Source: Dietzia aerolata (GTDB lineage: Bacteria; Actinomycetota; Actinomycetes; Mycobacteriales; Mycobacteriaceae). Taken from it: a stretch of 64,000 nt of DNA. Position 1 is the stretch's first letter. Every line of letters begins with the position of its first letter. The stretch spans positions 1 to 64,000 of the forward strand of contig NZ_JAALDM010000222.1 of NCBI RefSeq assembly GCF_014144865.1, given 5' to 3'. The notes under the pieces were generated by a model. It saw only the letters and a list, made by a program, of their open reading frames with translations, made no database searches and was not told the DNA's origin. This document shows positions 42,774 to 57,758 of this stretch, in pieces. Made by a program: the position numbers and the translations under genes.

Positions 42774-44344
42774 AAAGTACGCACCGGGAAAACGACCCGG
42801 TTGAGGACGGCGTCGGCACGCTGGCGCCGTCCAACCCGCTCCGTGACCCGCGAGATCGCCGGCTCCCGCGAATCGCCGGACCATCTGGACTGGTGATTTT
42901 CGGGGTCACTGGTGACCTGTCGAAGAAGAAGCTGATCCCCGCGATCTACGACCTCGCCAATCGCGGACTCCTTCCACCCAGCTTCTCGCTGATCGGATTC
43001 GGTCGCCGGAAGTGGACTCACGAACAATTTGCAGAATTCGCACGAGAGTGTGCAAAAGAACGATGTCGAACCCCGTTCCGTGAGGACGTCTGGGAGCAAC
43101 TCGCCGTCGGACTGCGTTTTGTCACGGGCACGTTCGATGATGATGCGGGATTCGACCGTTTAGCGGAGCAGTTGACCGCATTGGAGGCTGAGCGCGGCAC
43201 CGCCGGCAACTACGGGTTCTATCTGTCGATCCCACCGGACGACTTCCCCACCGTATGTCGACACCTGGATCGGACGGGGGCGACCAAGGGACCAGAGGGC
43301 GCGTGGCGCCGCGTGGTGATCGAGAAGCCGTTCGGGCACGACCTCGCCAGTGCCAAAGAACTCAACAATGTCGTGGGCGCGGTGTTCCCCGAGGACTCCG
43401 TCTTTCGTATCGACCATTATCTGGGCAAAGAAACCGTCCAGAACATTCTTGCGCTCCGCTTCGCGAACCAATTGTTCGAGCCAGTCTGGAATGCCAATCA
43501 CGTTGACCATGTCCAGATCACGATGGCTGAGGACATCGGCCTCGGCGGGCGCGCGGGCTACTACGACGGCATCGGTGCCGCACGCGACGTCATTCAGAAC
43601 CACCTCATCCAGTTGATGGCGCTGGTCGCGATGGAAGAACCGACCGACTTTTCTGCATCTGCACTGAGGGCGGAAAAGACCAAAGTGCTCGAGTCGACGT
43701 CGTTGGCGCTGCCGATTTCCGAGACCGCTGCCCGCGGACAGTACTCGGCCGGGTGGCAGGGCTCGGAGCACGTGGTGGGACTCAAGGAGGAGGAAGGGTA
43801 CGACCCCTCGTCCACGACGGAGACCTACGCCGCCATCACGCTGGAGGTGCACAATCGTCGCTGGGCTGGCGTGCCCTTCTACCTTCGGACCGGTAAGCGC
43901 CTGGGCCGCAGGGTAACCGAGATCGCGGTGGTATTCCGTCGTGCTCCGCACCTCCCCTTTGACGCGACGATGACCCAGGAACTGGGCCAGAACGCCCTGG
44001 TCATCCGAGTACAGCCGGACGAGGGTGTCACTCTGCGGTTCGGGTCGAAGGTGCCGGGAACCGCGATGGAGGTCCGCGACGTCAATATGGACTTCGCCTA
44101 TGGCGAGGCGTTCACCGAGTCGTCGCCCGAGGCCTATGAGCGGCTGATTCTCGATGTTCTTCTCGGCGAGCCCTCCCTGTTTCCTGTCTCGAGGGAAGTG
44201 GAATTGAGTTGGATGCTCCTCGATCCCGTGCTGCGGGAGTGGGCAGCGCAGGGCGTCCCCGAGCAGTACCAAGCCGGCACCTGGGGGCCCAAGGGCGCCG
44301 ATGAGATCTTGGCACGCAGTGGCCGGGCATGGAGGCGACCATGA
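42770..44344 (+). CDS. zwf: Glucose-6-phosphate dehydrogenase
   Basis: NADP-linked entry enzyme of the oxidative pentose phosphate pathway, 524 aa. The nucleotide site [14 protein letters not shown] and the active site [13 protein letters not shown] are intact. The GTG at 42770 overlaps the tal stop (GTGA); upstream in-frame sequence lies inside tal. OpcA, its allosteric/assembly partner, follows with an ATGA overlap. Confidence 0.95.
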   Translation: MKSTHRENDPVEDGVGTLAPSNPLRDPRDRRLPRIAGPSGLVIFGVTGDLSKKKLIPAIYDLANRGLLPPSFSLIGFGRRKWTHEQFAEFARECAKERCRTPFREDVWEQLAVGLRFVTGTFDDDAGFDRLAEQLTALEAERGTAGNYGFYLSIPPDDFPTVCRHLDRTGATKGPEGAWRRVVIEKPFGHDLASAKELNNVVGAVFPEDSVFRIDHYLGKETVQNILALRFANQLFEPVWNANHVDHVQITMAEDIGLGGRAGYYDGIGAARDVIQNHLIQLMALVAMEEPTDFSASALRAEKTKVLESTSLALPISETAARGQYSAGWQGSEHVVGLKEEEGYDPSSTTETYAAITLEVHNRRWAGVPFYLRTGKRLGRRVTEIAVVFRRAPHLPFDATMTQELGQNALVIRVQPDEGVTLRFGSKVPGTAMEVRDVNMDFAYGEAFTESSPEAYERLILDVLLGEPSLFPVSREVELSWMLLDPVLREWAAQGVPEQYQAGTWGPKGADEILARSGRAWRRP

Positions 44345-45261
44345 TCATCGATCTTCCCGATACCTCCACCAGAGACATTGCGAAGAAGCTCGTGCAGATT
44401 CGCGAAGAAGCCGGCCTCAGTACGATCGGGCGGGTACTCACACTCATCGTGCTCACCGACCACGTCCGTGGAAGCGAGGCCGCGATCGACGCCGCGAACG
44501 AGGCGAGTCGCGAACATCCTTGTCGTGTGATCGTGGTCATCCGTGGCCGGCGCGCCGACCCTGACCGACTCGACGGACAGATCCGAGTAGGTGGGGATGC
44601 GGGCGCGGCAGAGGTCGTTGTTCTCCGCACCTCCGGCGGCCTGGCGTCCCAGTCAGCCTCGATAGTGACTCCGCTCCTTCTCCCCGACACGCCACTCGCA
44701 GTCTGGTGGCCTCGGCATTCCCCGACTCTGCTCTCCGCTGACAAAGTCGGACGTCTCGCACGTCGTCGAATTGTCGATTCCGATACCGAAGGTCATCCGA
44801 CAGACGCTTTGGCAAAACGTGTTGCCGGTTATTCCCCGGGCGATACGGACCTGGCTTGGGCGAGAATTACCCATTGGCGGTCGATCCTCGCAGCAACGCT
44901 GGACAGTCCGCCGTATGAACCGATCACCGGCGCGACGGTATGCGGGCCCGAAAGAGCAGCATCTGTCGACTTGGCGGGAGGTTGGCTGGCATCCAGGCTG
45001 GGGATAGACGTCCAACGAGCAGTCGGCCCCTCCATGGTCGTTCTCGAGCGCGAATCAGGATCAATCGTGCTCACTCAGATCAGCTCCACCGCGGCAGAGC
45101 TACGCATAACCGGACAACCCACTACCCGCGTTGCAATCGTGGGACGCAGTGTCGCCGACTGTCTCTCGGAAGAGTTGCGGCGCATGGACACCGATGGGGT
45201 CTATGCGGATGCACTCGACAACATCGATCGGGTCATCTACACCTCAGCCTCGGTCCGCTGA
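44341..45261 (+). CDS. opcA: OpcA, glucose-6-phosphate dehydrogenase assembly protein
   Basis: A 306-aa protein always encoded next to zwf in this phylum; it is needed for full G6PDH activity. Visible conserved stretches are VLTLIVLTDHVRGSEAAIDAANEAS and TPLAVWWPRHSPT. Overlaps zwf by 4 nt. Confidence 0.94.
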   Translation: MIIDLPDTSTRDIAKKLVQIREEAGLSTIGRVLTLIVLTDHVRGSEAAIDAANEASREHPCRVIVVIRGRRADPDRLDGQIRVGGDAGAAEVVVLRTSGGLASQSASIVTPLLLPDTPLAVWWPRHSPTLLSADKVGRLARRRIVDSDTEGHPTDALAKRVAGYSPGDTDLAWARITHWRSILAATLDSPPYEPITGATVCGPERAASVDLAGGWLASRLGIDVQRAVGPSMVVLERESGSIVLTQISSTAAELRITGQPTTRVAIVGRSVADCLSEELRRMDTDGVYADALDNIDRVIYTSASVR

Positions 45262-45307
45262 CGCCAAGCGGCTCACCAGCAGAACCCAGCCCATCCCAGG
45301 AGTTTCG

Positions 45308-46027
45308 ATGTCAGACATCCGCCATCACGTTCATCCCGACCTCGACAGTCTCGCCACATCCGCAGCAATGGAAGTCACCACGCATCTCAACGAGCGCATC
45401 GCAGAGTCCGGTCGGGCGGTGTTATCGCTCACCGGTGGTAGCGCGGGAGTGAAGACCGCTGCCGCGCTCGCTACGGCCGAGATCGAATGGGAGCGTGTGA
45501 CCATCTACTTCGGCGATGAACGTTTCGTGGCCGCCGGAGATCCCGAGCGAAATGACGGGCAGCTAGATGAAGTCCTGCTGGATATTCTTGGTGAAAGACC
45601 AACAATTCACCGATGGCCGACCCTCAGTGCCGAGAACACTGATGTCTTCGCTGCCGCGAAGGAGTTCCGGGAGGCGCAGTCACTTCCCCCAGGAGATGCG
45701 CCACTGTTTGACGTGACCCTTCTAGGCATGGGACCGGAAGGGCATATCGACTCGATTTTTCCCGATACTCCGGCCGTGTCCGAGACAGAAGAACTCATTA
45801 TGGGCGTCAGAGACTGCCCCAAGCCCCCACCCGAGAGGCTCACCTTCACCCTTCCCGCGATCCGGCGTTCGCGCCATGTGATCGTTGTGGCCACTGGCGA
45901 CGGCAAGGCGGAGGCGGTAGCCAGGGGAATTGAAGGAACGGATCCGCAACAGTGGCCAGTCGCCGGAGCGCGGGGCTTGGAGTCGACCACCTTTCACCTC
46001 GACGGTCCCGCAGCGTCGATGATGTAG
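45308..46027 (+). CDS. pgl: 6-phosphogluconolactonase
   Basis: Hydrolyses 6-phosphogluconolactone made by Zwf. 239 aa, DevB type: LSLTGGSAGVKTAAAL (phosphate loop), YFGDERFVAAGDPERN, and the catalytic region LGMGPEGHIDSIFPDTPA with the conserved His. The usual GPDGHxASLFP is changed to GPEGHIDSIFP, a mild departure. AGGAG lies 7 nt before the ATG at 45308. Last gene of the pentose phosphate operon. Confidence 0.95.
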   Translation: MSDIRHHVHPDLDSLATSAAMEVTTHLNERIAESGRAVLSLTGGSAGVKTAAALATAEIEWERVTIYFGDERFVAAGDPERNDGQLDEVLLDILGERPTIHRWPTLSAENTDVFAAAKEFREAQSLPPGDAPLFDVTLLGMGPEGHIDSIFPDTPAVSETEELIMGVRDCPKPPPERLTFTLPAIRRSRHVIVVATGDGKAEAVARGIEGTDPQQWPVAGARGLESTTFHLDGPAASMM

Positions 46028-46056
46028 TGCCGGCAGGCACCCAGCACAAAGTTGAA

Positions 46057-46094
46057 CGGGGTGCGCGTCGTCCGCGAGGACGAGGCGCACCCCG
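46057..46094. terminator. Bidirectional terminator between pgl and secG
   Basis: 46057-46073 pairs with 46078-46094 (17 bp, one mismatch, 4-nt loop); the arms are CGGGGTGCGCGTCGTCC and GGACGAGGCGCACCCCG. It sits between the convergent pentose phosphate operon and secG. Confidence 0.85.
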
Positions 46095-46139
46095 TGTCTT
46101 GTGCGCGAAGAACGCGCACCAAAAGTTGCGGGATGAGGG

Positions 46140-46373
46140 TCAGCCGAAGCGGACCACCAAGCCAACTGCCACGATTCCGATCAGCCACAGCACCGACACG
46201 ATTACTGTGACGCGGTCGAGGTTGCGCTCCACGACGCTCGAGCCGGACAGGCTCGACTGAACGCCGCCGCCGAACAGCGAGGACAGACCGCCACCCTTGC
46301 CGCGGTGCAGCAGGATGAACAGCATCAACAGCAGGCTGGAGATGATGAGGAACAGGTCCAGGGCGAGCTTCAT
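46140..46373 (-). CDS. secG: SecG, preprotein translocase subunit
   Basis: Small SecYEG subunit, 77 aa, two membrane helices (about 2-22 and 54-74) joined by the Gly/Ser loop HRGKGGGLSSLFGGG typical of SecG. The ATG at 46373 gives exactly the mycobacterial length; an in-frame GTG at 46391 has no ribosome binding site. No ppc gene lies between tpiA and secG, unlike in Corynebacterium. Confidence 0.93.
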   Translation of the reverse strand: MKLALDLFLIISSLLLMLFILLHRGKGGGLSSLFGGGVQSSLSGSSVVERNLDRVTVIVSVLWLIGIVAVGLVVRFG

Positions 46374-46453
46374 GTAGAGATCGTGCCTCACGTCGGGTCG
46401 GGCGGTCGGATGTCGACCGCTACAGACTACCTGGTTGGCAGTCTGTGGCTAAT

Positions 46454-46491
46454 CCGGGCACGCGCATACCCACAGGACTGCGCGTGCCCGG
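46454..46491 (-). terminator. Terminator after tpiA
   Basis: CCGGGCACGCGCA (46454-46466) and TGCGCGTGCCCGG (46479-46491) form a perfect 13-bp stem with a 12-nt loop. It closes the gap-pgk-tpiA unit ahead of secG. Confidence 0.85.
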
Positions 46492-46500
46492 CTGTAGGAA

Positions 46501-47286
46501 TCAGGGCAGCGGCCCACCGGCGGCGATCGCAGACAGCTGTGCGAACTCGTCCGGCTTAAGTGATGCGCCGCCAACGAGGCCGCCGTCAACGTCCGGCTGC
46601 TCGAGGAGCTCACCGACGTTGGAAGCATTGACACTTCCGCCGTACAGCACTCTCATCGACTCCGCGGTCTCATCGTCCGCGAGATCGGCCAACGCTCCAC
46701 GGATCGCCGAACACACCTCCTGGGCGTCCGCTGCCGATGCGGTCTTGCCGGTTCCGATCGCCCAGACCGGCTCATATGCGATGACGGTCTCGGCGAGCTG
46801 AGCCTTGGAGAGTCCGGCAAGCGAGCCCTTGAGCTGCTCGACCACGAAGGACACGTGATCGCCGGCCTCCCGGACATCGAGCTTCTCCCCAACGCAGACG
46901 ATCGGGGTGAGTCCATGCTTGTGGCTTGCGGCAGCCTTGGCAGCCACCAGTTCGTCAGACTCAGCGTGGTAATCGCGACGCTCGGAGTGGCCCACGACCA
47001 CATAGGTGCAGCCGAGCTTGGCGAGCATCGCCGCCGAGATCTCGCCGGTGTAGGCGCCGGATTCGTGAACCGATACGTCCTGAGCGCCATAGGCGAATCC
47101 GAGCTTGTCGCCCTCGATGACGATCTGGACACCGCGGATATCGGTGAACGGCGGGATGAACGCCACATCCACCTTCTCGAGGTACTTCTCTGGCAATGCG
47201 AAGGCGACCTTCTGCACGAGAGCGATGGCCTCAAGGTGATTGAGGTTCATCTTCCAGTTGCCGGCGATGAGCGGTGTGCGTGCCAT
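46501..47286 (-). CDS. tpiA: Triosephosphate isomerase
   Basis: Interconverts dihydroxyacetone phosphate and glyceraldehyde 3-phosphate. 261 aa with Lys12 (GNWKMN), the electrophilic His in GHSERR, and the catalytic Glu in [21 protein letters not shown] lies 5 nt before the ATG. Third gene of gap-pgk-tpiA. Confidence 0.97.
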   Translation of the reverse strand: MARTPLIAGNWKMNLNHLEAIALVQKVAFALPEKYLEKVDVAFIPPFTDIRGVQIVIEGDKLGFAYGAQDVSVHESGAYTGEISAAMLAKLGCTYVVVGHSERRDYHAESDELVAAKAAASHKHGLTPIVCVGEKLDVREAGDHVSFVVEQLKGSLAGLSKAQLAETVIAYEPVWAIGTGKTASAADAQEVCSAIRGALADLADDETAESMRVLYGGSVNASNVGELLEQPDVDGGLVGGASLKPDEFAQLSAIAAGGPLP

Positions 47287-47313
47287 GTTCTCTCCTGTTG
47301 TCGACGATCCGAG

Positions 47314-48531
<1,218 letters not shown>

Positions 48532-48581
48532 GGGGTGGACTCCTGTGGGGATGTGCTGTGGTGATGGATGAGTGCTGATGC

Positions 48582-48634
48582 CCGACCGGGCCCGGTCGGA
48601 ACGCACCTGAGTGCGTCCGCGGACCGGGCCCGGT
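48582..48634. repeat. Repeated GC-rich palindromes between gap and pgk
   Basis: CCGACCGGGCCCGGTCGG (48582-48599) is a perfect palindrome; ACCGGGCCCGGT recurs at 48623-48634; ACGCAC-CTGA-GTGCGT (48601-48616) lies between. The block can fold as separate hairpins or as one pairing the two copies. It may cause partial termination or processing between gap and pgk. Confidence 0.65.
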
Positions 48635-48667
48635 GGTGGAACTGGTGTTGTCAGGCCCCTGAAAAGA

Positions 48668-49696
<1,029 letters not shown>

Positions 49697-49743
49697 TTAT
49701 TGATGCTGCGAGATTGATGGTGCGAGAACGTTCAGCGCCATAA

Positions 49744-49777
49744 CGGCCACACGTGGCCGATGACGTGACTCAGACTA
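49744..49777 (-). promoter_or_regulatory. gap promoter with a near-palindromic site
   Basis: On the minus strand TAGTCT (49777-49772) is a -10 candidate. CGGCCAC-AC-GTGGCCG (49744-49759) follows at about +6 to +21 of the expected transcript, placed either as a repressor site or as a leader hairpin. Confidence 0.4.
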
Positions 49778-49816
49778 CCCGCAGCGGCGAACACCCGTGC
49801 AGGGTCCCGCCGCCAT

Positions 49817-50800
49817 TTAGGCGTCGTCGAGCATGTCCTCTGTGACCACGGACTCCGTGTCCGGGATACCGAGCTCTGATGCCTTTCGGTCCGCCATCGA
49901 CAGCAGGCGACGAATCCGGCCCGCCACGGCGTCCTTTGTCATGGGCGGATCGGCGAGCTGCCCGAGTTCTTCGAGCGAGGACTGCCGGTGCTGTACCCGG
50001 AGTTCGCCGGCCGAAAGTAGGTGATCCGGGACGTCCTCGCCCAGGATCTCCAGAGCACGCTGGACCCGGGCCGCGGCGGCCACCGCGGCCCGGGCGGAAC
50101 GTCGGAGATTCGCGTCATCGAAGTTGGCGAGTCGGTTCGCGGTGGCGCGGACCTCGCCCCGGGACCGGCGCTCCTCCCACAGGTCTCGCGTGTCGCTGGC
50201 GCCCATGCGAGCGAGCAGCACCCCGATCGCCTCGCCGTCGCGAATGACCACACGGTCCCCGCCACGAACTTCGCGCGCCTTGGCGGTGACCCCGAGTCGA
50301 CGGGCGGCTCCGACGAGCGCCATCGCTGCTTCTGCGCCGGGGGCGGTGACTTCGAGAGCCGACGAGCGACCAGGCTTGGTGAGTGACCCATGAGCCAGGA
50401 ACGCGCCACGCCACGCTGCTTCTGCGGAAGTGACGGGGCCGCCCACGACAGCTGCAGGAAGGCCGCGGACGCTGCGGCCCGAGCTGTCGACCAGTCCCAA
50501 CTGTCTCGCCAGGTCGGCACCGCGGTCGATGAGACGAATGACGAACTTCCGGGCTGTGCGTCCTCCGGATCCCCCGATCGGGTGAATCTCGCAGGACATG
50601 CCGAATAGTGAGTCGAGTTCCCCCGCGAGACGATCGGCGATGTCGCCCGAATCCACCTCTGCCTCGATGACGAGGCGGCCGGACAGGACCTGCAGGGTTC
50701 CGGCGAACCGCAGGAGGGCGGCGACCTCCGCTTTCCTGGTGTCGGAGTTCCCCACGGGGACCCTCACCAGTTCGGACTTGACCTGTGCGGTCAGCGACAC
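49817..50800 (-). CDS. whiA: WhiA, sporulation/cell-division regulator
   Basis: DNA-binding protein with an inactive LAGLIDADG homing-endonuclease-like domain (about 85-195; note [13 protein letters not shown]) and a C-terminal helix-turn-helix ([25 protein letters not shown]). 327 aa. Conserved next to yvcK and rapZ in Gram-positive bacteria; in non-sporulating actinobacteria a role in growth or division is presumed. Start GTG at 50800 with AAGGAG upstream. Confidence 0.96.
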   Translation of the reverse strand: MSLTAQVKSELVRVPVGNSDTRKAEVAALLRFAGTLQVLSGRLVIEAEVDSGDIADRLAGELDSLFGMSCEIHPIGGSGGRTARKFVIRLIDRGADLARQLGLVDSSGRSVRGLPAAVVGGPVTSAEAAWRGAFLAHGSLTKPGRSSALEVTAPGAEAAMALVGAARRLGVTAKAREVRGGDRVVIRDGEAIGVLLARMGASDTRDLWEERRSRGEVRATANRLANFDDANLRRSARAAVAAAARVQRALEILGEDVPDHLLSAGELRVQHRQSSLEELGQLADPPMTKDAVAGRIRRLLSMADRKASELGIPDTESVVTEDMLDDA

Positions 50801-50825
50801 TCCCTGCTCCTTCTACTCACGTGGT

Positions 50826-51815
50826 CTACTCGCCCGCGGGCGCGGGCGTCGAGGTTGCCAACACCGAGGCCAGCAGGACCGGATCATGGACGGCCATCAT
50901 GTTCCCATCGGCCCCGGTGCGTGCGATCTCGGCGGTCACCACTCGTGCACCGAGGCCGGCGGCGGCACGCTCGAGGTGCTCCCGCTCGGTCGCGCTCAAC
51001 GGCATCCGGGAATCGACCAGAACCGAGTCGAACTCGATCTCCGGGGTGTGTTGGCGCAACACGTGCAAGTGTTGTTCGGCTGAGAACCCCGCGGTCTCCC
51101 CAGGTTGCGGCGCGAGGTTCAACACCAGCACCTTAGTCGCGTCTGTGCGAGCGAGCGCATCAGCGATCTCACGGATAAGGACATTGGGGATGACACTGGT
51201 GAACCAGGATCCGGGACCGAGTACCACCAGATCGGCGTTCTCGATGGCGTCGACGACGCCGGCAGCGGCCGGCGGGTCGGGTGGGATGAGGCGCACACGC
51301 CTGACCCGTCCCGGAGTGGTGGCCACGGCGACCTGGCCAATGATGGTGCGCACGACACGCGGATCCGCTTCGAGTCCCACGACCTCCGCGGCGATGTCCA
51401 GCGCCACCGGCGACATCGGCAGTACTCGTCCGGTGACCCCGAGGATGGAGCCTGCGGCATCGAGTGCTTCGATCGGATCTCCGAGAAGTTCCCACAGGCC
51501 TGCGAAGACCAGGTTTCCCACGGCATGGCCGGCTAGCGCGCCGGTGCCTCCGTACCGGTGTTGGAACAAGCGGGTCAGACGGTCGTGATCGTCGTCGTCG
51601 GCTGCCAGGGCGCACAGTGCCATCCGCAGGTCGCCGGGTGGCAGGATTCCCATCTCTCGACGCAATCGCCCCGAGGATCCACCGTCGTCGGCGACGGTGA
51701 CGACGGCCGTGACCTTCTCGGCGACCAGTCGGGCCGCCCGCAGAGTGGCGGAGAGTCCGTGGCCACCGCCGAGAGCCACTACAGACCCGATGGGCGGAGT
51801 GTTGTCCGATGTCAT
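50826..51815 (-). CDS. yvcK: YvcK/CofD-like gluconeogenesis factor (Rv1422-like)
   Basis: A 329-aa UDP-sugar-binding protein of the CofD superfamily, with VVALGGGHGLSATLRAAR at the N-terminus and TVADDGGSSGRLR. YvcK supports cell-wall precursor synthesis and growth on gluconeogenic carbon in relatives. The ATG at 51815 (MTSDNTPPIG) is chosen because a longer reading would run through the rapZ stop; GGGAATGAG precedes it. Confidence 0.93.
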   Translation of the reverse strand: MTSDNTPPIGSVVALGGGHGLSATLRAARLVAEKVTAVVTVADDGGSSGRLRREMGILPPGDLRMALCALAADDDDHDRLTRLFQHRYGGTGALAGHAVGNLVFAGLWELLGDPIEALDAAGSILGVTGRVLPMSPVALDIAAEVVGLEADPRVVRTIIGQVAVATTPGRVRRVRLIPPDPPAAAGVVDAIENADLVVLGPGSWFTSVIPNVLIREIADALARTDATKVLVLNLAPQPGETAGFSAEQHLHVLRQHTPEIEFDSVLVDSRMPLSATEREHLERAAAGLGARVVTAEIARTGADGNMMAVHDPVLLASVLATSTPAPAGE

Positions 51816-51822
51816 CGTGGAC

Positions 51823-52695
51823 TCATTCCCGACCCAGATCGCGATGGCGTACGTGGACATTGACCGAGTCCAGGTCGTTGAGGCGCCCGGCGAGCGATTC
51901 GGAGATCGCCACGGAGCGATGCTTACCTCCGGTACAGCCGACCGCGATGGTCATGTATCGCTTGCCCTCGCGCCTGTAGCCGGTCATCGCCAGACGAATC
52001 ATCGTCTCCGCTGATGTGAGGTATTCCTCGATCGACTGATCGGCGAGGACGTAGTCCTGCACGGGTTTGTCCCTACCGGTATGCGGTTGGAGTTCGGGGA
52101 TCCAATGTGGATTCGGCAGGAATCGCATGTCGAGAAGCATGTCTACATCAACAGGTACGCCGTATTTGAACCCGAACGACTCGACGGTGAGGTGGAAGTC
52201 GAAACCGAGATCACCGAAGGGGGTTTCCAGGCGATGTCGCAGGTCGTGGACGCTGAGGTTCGAGGTGTCGACGACGACATCGGCACGGCCCCGCAGTCCC
52301 TCCAGGACCCGCCGTTCGCGGACGATTCCGTCGATGAGACCGCCTCCGGACTGCAGCGGATGGGAGCGGCGGACGTTGTTGAACCTGCTCACGAGCGCTT
52401 CGTCGGACGCCTCGAGGAACAGGATGCGGGCTCCGGTTGAACTGGCGAAGTGCTCGAGGAGGTCTTCCAGGTATTCGTCAAAGCCGATGCTGCGGGTGTC
52501 GACAACCATCGCCAGCCGTTGCGGACCGGACTCCGACTCGCCGATCTGGGTCAGGAAGTCACCAACGAACTCCAGGGGGAGATTGTCTACGACGTACCAG
52601 CCGAACTCCTCGAGCACCTTCGAGGCCGTGCCCTTTCCTGCGCCGGACATCCCGCTGATCAGGAGTAGCTCACGCTGCTGATCGCTGTCGACCAT
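51823..52695 (-). CDS. rapZ: RapZ-family nucleotide-binding protein (Rv1421-like)
   Basis: A 290-aa P-loop protein with Walker A GMSGAGKGT, a Walker B-like VDTRSI region and the C-terminal RapZ signature GCTGGKHRSVAI. In E. coli RapZ is an RNA adaptor controlling glmS; in Gram-positives it is linked to YvcK and WhiA. The ATG at 52695 follows GAGGTGAG; an ATG at 52710 would overlap uvrC further. Confidence 0.93.
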   Translation of the reverse strand: MVDSDQQRELLLISGMSGAGKGTASKVLEEFGWYVVDNLPLEFVGDFLTQIGESESGPQRLAMVVDTRSIGFDEYLEDLLEHFASSTGARILFLEASDEALVSRFNNVRRSHPLQSGGGLIDGIVRERRVLEGLRGRADVVVDTSNLSVHDLRHRLETPFGDLGFDFHLTVESFGFKYGVPVDVDMLLDMRFLPNPHWIPELQPHTGRDKPVQDYVLADQSIEEYLTSAETMIRLAMTGYRREGKRYMTIAVGCTGGKHRSVAISESLAGRLNDLDSVNVHVRHRDLGRE

Positions 52696-52699
52696 CAAC

Positions 52700-54766
52700 T
52701 CACCTCGCATCGTCGGTCCTGTTCCTATCCTGTGCGTTCGAGTCTGTCATGTCGCGCGCGGACTCGCCGGTCGCCTTGGAATCAGATTCGAGGACTGTTT
52801 GGATGGCCGCCGCGACCCCGGGACCGATCCCGGGGATTGCACAGAGGTCTTCTGCGGTCGCCTTGCGTAGCGCAGACACGGTCGGAAAGGCTTCGGTGAG
52901 GGCGGCACGCCGTGAGGGGCCGAGGCCGGGGACATCGTCGAGAACCGAAGTGGTCATGCGCTTTGAGCGTGCTCCCCGATGAGCTCGAATCGCGAAGCGG
53001 TGTGCCTCGTCACGAAGACGTTGGAGGAGGAACAACCCTTCACCGTGGCGGGGGAAGATCACCGGGTAGTCCTCCCCGGGAAGCCAGATCTCCTCGAGCC
53101 TTTTGGCGATCCCGATGACCGGTACGTCCGTGATGCCGAGCTCCGCCAGCACCTCCGCCGCCGCCTCGACCTGCGGTCGGCCCCCGTCCACCACGAAGAG
53201 CTGCGGCGGATAGGCGAAGCGACGGGAGGCCGTGGACTTGGCGTCGGAGTCCGATTCGTCGTCGACCGGACCGTCCGTCTCGTCCGGGGTGTGTGCGGGG
53301 TCCTCGTGGTGGCGACGAAACCTGCGGCGTGTGACTTCGGCGATGCTGCCGACGTCGTCGGACCGCCCGTCTCCCGCCGCCTCCCGGATCCGGTACACGC
53401 GGTAATCGCTCTTGCGGGGGATACCGTCCTCGAACACGACGAGTGAGGCCATGACGTCGGTGCCCTGAATGTGGGAGATGTCGACGCACTCGATGCGCAG
53501 GGGTGCGGCGTCGAGTTCGAGGGTCTCCTGGATTTCCTGCAGGGCGGCGGAGCGCGCGGTGAGATCACCACTGCGTCGGAGTTTGTGCTGTGTAAGGGTC
53601 TCGACCGCATTGCGGTGCACGGTCTCGGCAAGAGCCCTCTTGTCTCCGCGTTGCGGAATCCGGAGGGACACGCGTGATCCGCGCAGACCGGACAACCAGT
53701 CGGCCAATTCGTGGGAGTCCTCCGGCAGGGCCGGCACGAGGACCTCACGCGGCACCGCGGCAGCGATGTCGCTGGTCTCGGCAGCTTCGGCGAGGTCCGC
53801 CTCGCCGCCGTAGAACTGCGCGAGATAGTCACTGACGATGCCCGGAACGGCCCGGGTGGCGTCGAAGTTGCCCTCATCGTCGATACCGTGGGTGTGCTCG
53901 ACGACCCACCCGCGCTGGCCGCGTATGCGCCCGCCCCGGACGTGGAAGACGTGTACGGAGGCCTGCAACTCGTCGGCCTCGACCGCCACCACGTCCGCAT
54001 CGGTGCCGTCGCCGAGGACCACCGCTTGTTTCTCCATCGCGCGGCGCATCGCCTCGAGATCGTCACGAAGTCGGGCGGCGCGTTCGAAATCCAGATCCGC
54101 GGATGCCTCGAGCATCTGCTTTTCGATCCGACGCATGATCGCGTCCGTGCGGCCGGCCAGAAAATCGATGAGCTCGTTAACGATCGCCCGGTGCTCGTCC
54201 GGGGTCACCCGTCCCACGCACGGTGCGGAGCATTTGTCGATGTATCCCAGTAGGCACGGACGACCGAGTTGGGCTTGACGTTTGTAGACGCCCGCAGAGC
54301 AGGACCGAACCGGGAAGACGCGTTGCAGGGTGTCGAGGGTGTCCCGGATTGCCCAGGCGTGGGAGTACGGGCCGAAGTAGCGGGTGCCGGGCCGTCTCGG
54401 GCCCCGGTAGACGAAAGCGCGGGGGATGTCCTCCCCCACGGTCACGGCGAGCAACGGATAGGTCTTGTCGTCGCGGTAGCGAACGTTGAATCGTGGGTCG
54501 TACTTCTTGATCCAGGTGTACTCGAGCTGAAGCGCTTCTACTTCTGTGGAGACAACGGTCCACTGAACTCCGGCGGCAGAGGTGACCATCTGCCGGGTCC
54601 GCGGATGCAGCAGAGTCAGGTCGGCGAAGTACGAGCTGAGCCGACTTCGGAGGTTCTTGGCCTTGCCCACATAGATGACCCGACCGTGCTCATCGCGAAA
54701 GCGGTAGACCCCCGGCTCCGTGGGGATGGAACCGGGGGCCGGACGATAGGTGCGTGGATCAGCCAC
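52700..54766 (-). CDS. uvrC: UvrC, excinuclease ABC subunit C
   Basis: Makes the two incisions in nucleotide excision repair. 688 aa: GIY-YIG nuclease (about 17-95; [20 protein letters not shown]), a UVR motif (about 205-240), the RNase H-like nuclease ([21 protein letters not shown], then [12 protein letters not shown]) and a C-terminal helix-hairpin-helix pair ([21 protein letters not shown]). An acidic, probably disordered insert (about 490-515) splits the second nuclease from its VDGG motif. The GTG start lies 6 nt after the upstream gene's stop and has no clear ribosome binding site. Confidence 0.95.
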   Translation of the reverse strand: MADPRTYRPAPGSIPTEPGVYRFRDEHGRVIYVGKAKNLRSRLSSYFADLTLLHPRTRQMVTSAAGVQWTVVSTEVEALQLEYTWIKKYDPRFNVRYRDDKTYPLLAVTVGEDIPRAFVYRGPRRPGTRYFGPYSHAWAIRDTLDTLQRVFPVRSCSAGVYKRQAQLGRPCLLGYIDKCSAPCVGRVTPDEHRAIVNELIDFLAGRTDAIMRRIEKQMLEASADLDFERAARLRDDLEAMRRAMEKQAVVLGDGTDADVVAVEADELQASVHVFHVRGGRIRGQRGWVVEHTHGIDDEGNFDATRAVPGIVSDYLAQFYGGEADLAEAAETSDIAAAVPREVLVPALPEDSHELADWLSGLRGSRVSLRIPQRGDKRALAETVHRNAVETLTQHKLRRSGDLTARSAALQEIQETLELDAAPLRIECVDISHIQGTDVMASLVVFEDGIPRKSDYRVYRIREAAGDGRSDDVGSIAEVTRRRFRRHHEDPAHTPDETDGPVDDESDSDAKSTASRRFAYPPQLFVVDGGRPQVEAAAEVLAELGITDVPVIGIAKRLEEIWLPGEDYPVIFPRHGEGLFLLQRLRDEAHRFAIRAHRGARSKRMTTSVLDDVPGLGPSRRAALTEAFPTVSALRKATAEDLCAIPGIGPGVAAAIQTVLESDSKATGESARDMTDSNAQDRNRTDDAR

Positions 54767-54772
54767 AACAGA

Positions 54773-57059
<2,287 letters not shown>

Positions 57060-57134
57060 TGCTACGGATACTCCTGTGTCTCATCATGTCCGGGGCGTCG
57101 GCCGCGGGCGCGGGCTCAAGTATGGCGCATCAGG

Positions 57135-57758
57135 TCAGCGGGTCGAACCACCGCGTCCGCCCAGCAGCCGCTCGACGTACTTCGCGAGCACGTCGACTTC
57201 CAGATTCACCGCGTCCCCGTCGGCCAGAGTCCCCAGCACGGTCGCGTCGCGGGTCGTGGGGATGAGGGACACCTCGAGCCAGGGCTCGGCCGCTCCGGTC
57301 TCGCTGACCGCCGAGACGGTCAGGGACGTGCCGGAAACCGTGATGGAGCCCTTCTCCACCACGTACCGCTCCAGGTCCGTGGGGACCGAGACCCGCATGA
57401 CCTGCCAGTGCTCGTGCTCCTCTCGACCGAGGACGCGCCCGGTGCCGTCGACGTGCCCCTGCACGATGTGTCCCCCGAACCTGGCGTCCGCGCGCATCGC
57501 CCGCTCGAGATTCACCGCGGAACCGACGGCGAGTTCGGCCAGCGCTGTGCGATCCAGGGTCTCGGCCATGACGTCCGCGTCAAAGGTCTCGCCGGGGGTG
57601 TATTCGGTGACGGTGAGACAGACGCCGTTGACGGAGATCGAGTCCCCGTGCCCGGCGTCGGAGGTGACGAGCGGGCCCCGGATGCGCAGCCTGGCGGAGT
57701 CCCCGACGCGCTCCACGGATTCGAGCGTGCCCAGCTCCTCGACGATTCCGGTGAACAT
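57135..57758 (-). CDS. ribE: Riboflavin synthase, alpha chain
   Basis: Dismutates two lumazines to riboflavin. 207 aa with the internal duplication typical of the enzyme: MFTGIVEELGTLESVE and a second lumazine-binding half from about residue 100 (GGHIVQGHVDGTG). Overlaps ribD by ATGA. Confidence 0.96.
   Translation of the reverse strand: MFTGIVEELGTLESVERVGDSARLRIRGPLVTSDAGHGDSISVNGVCLTVTEYTPGETFDADVMAETLDRTALAELAVGSAVNLERAMRADARFGGHIVQGHVDGTGRVLGREEHEHWQVMRVSVPTDLERYVVEKGSITVSGTSLTVSAVSETGAAEPWLEVSLIPTTRDATVLGTLADGDAVNLEVDVLAKYVERLLGGRGGSTR

Noticed and set aside
57060-57134. FMN riboswitch in the riboflavin gene cluster
   Set aside because: The gap is only 75 bp and lacks the conserved RFN elements. 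The ribD start overlaps rpe, leaving no room upstream.
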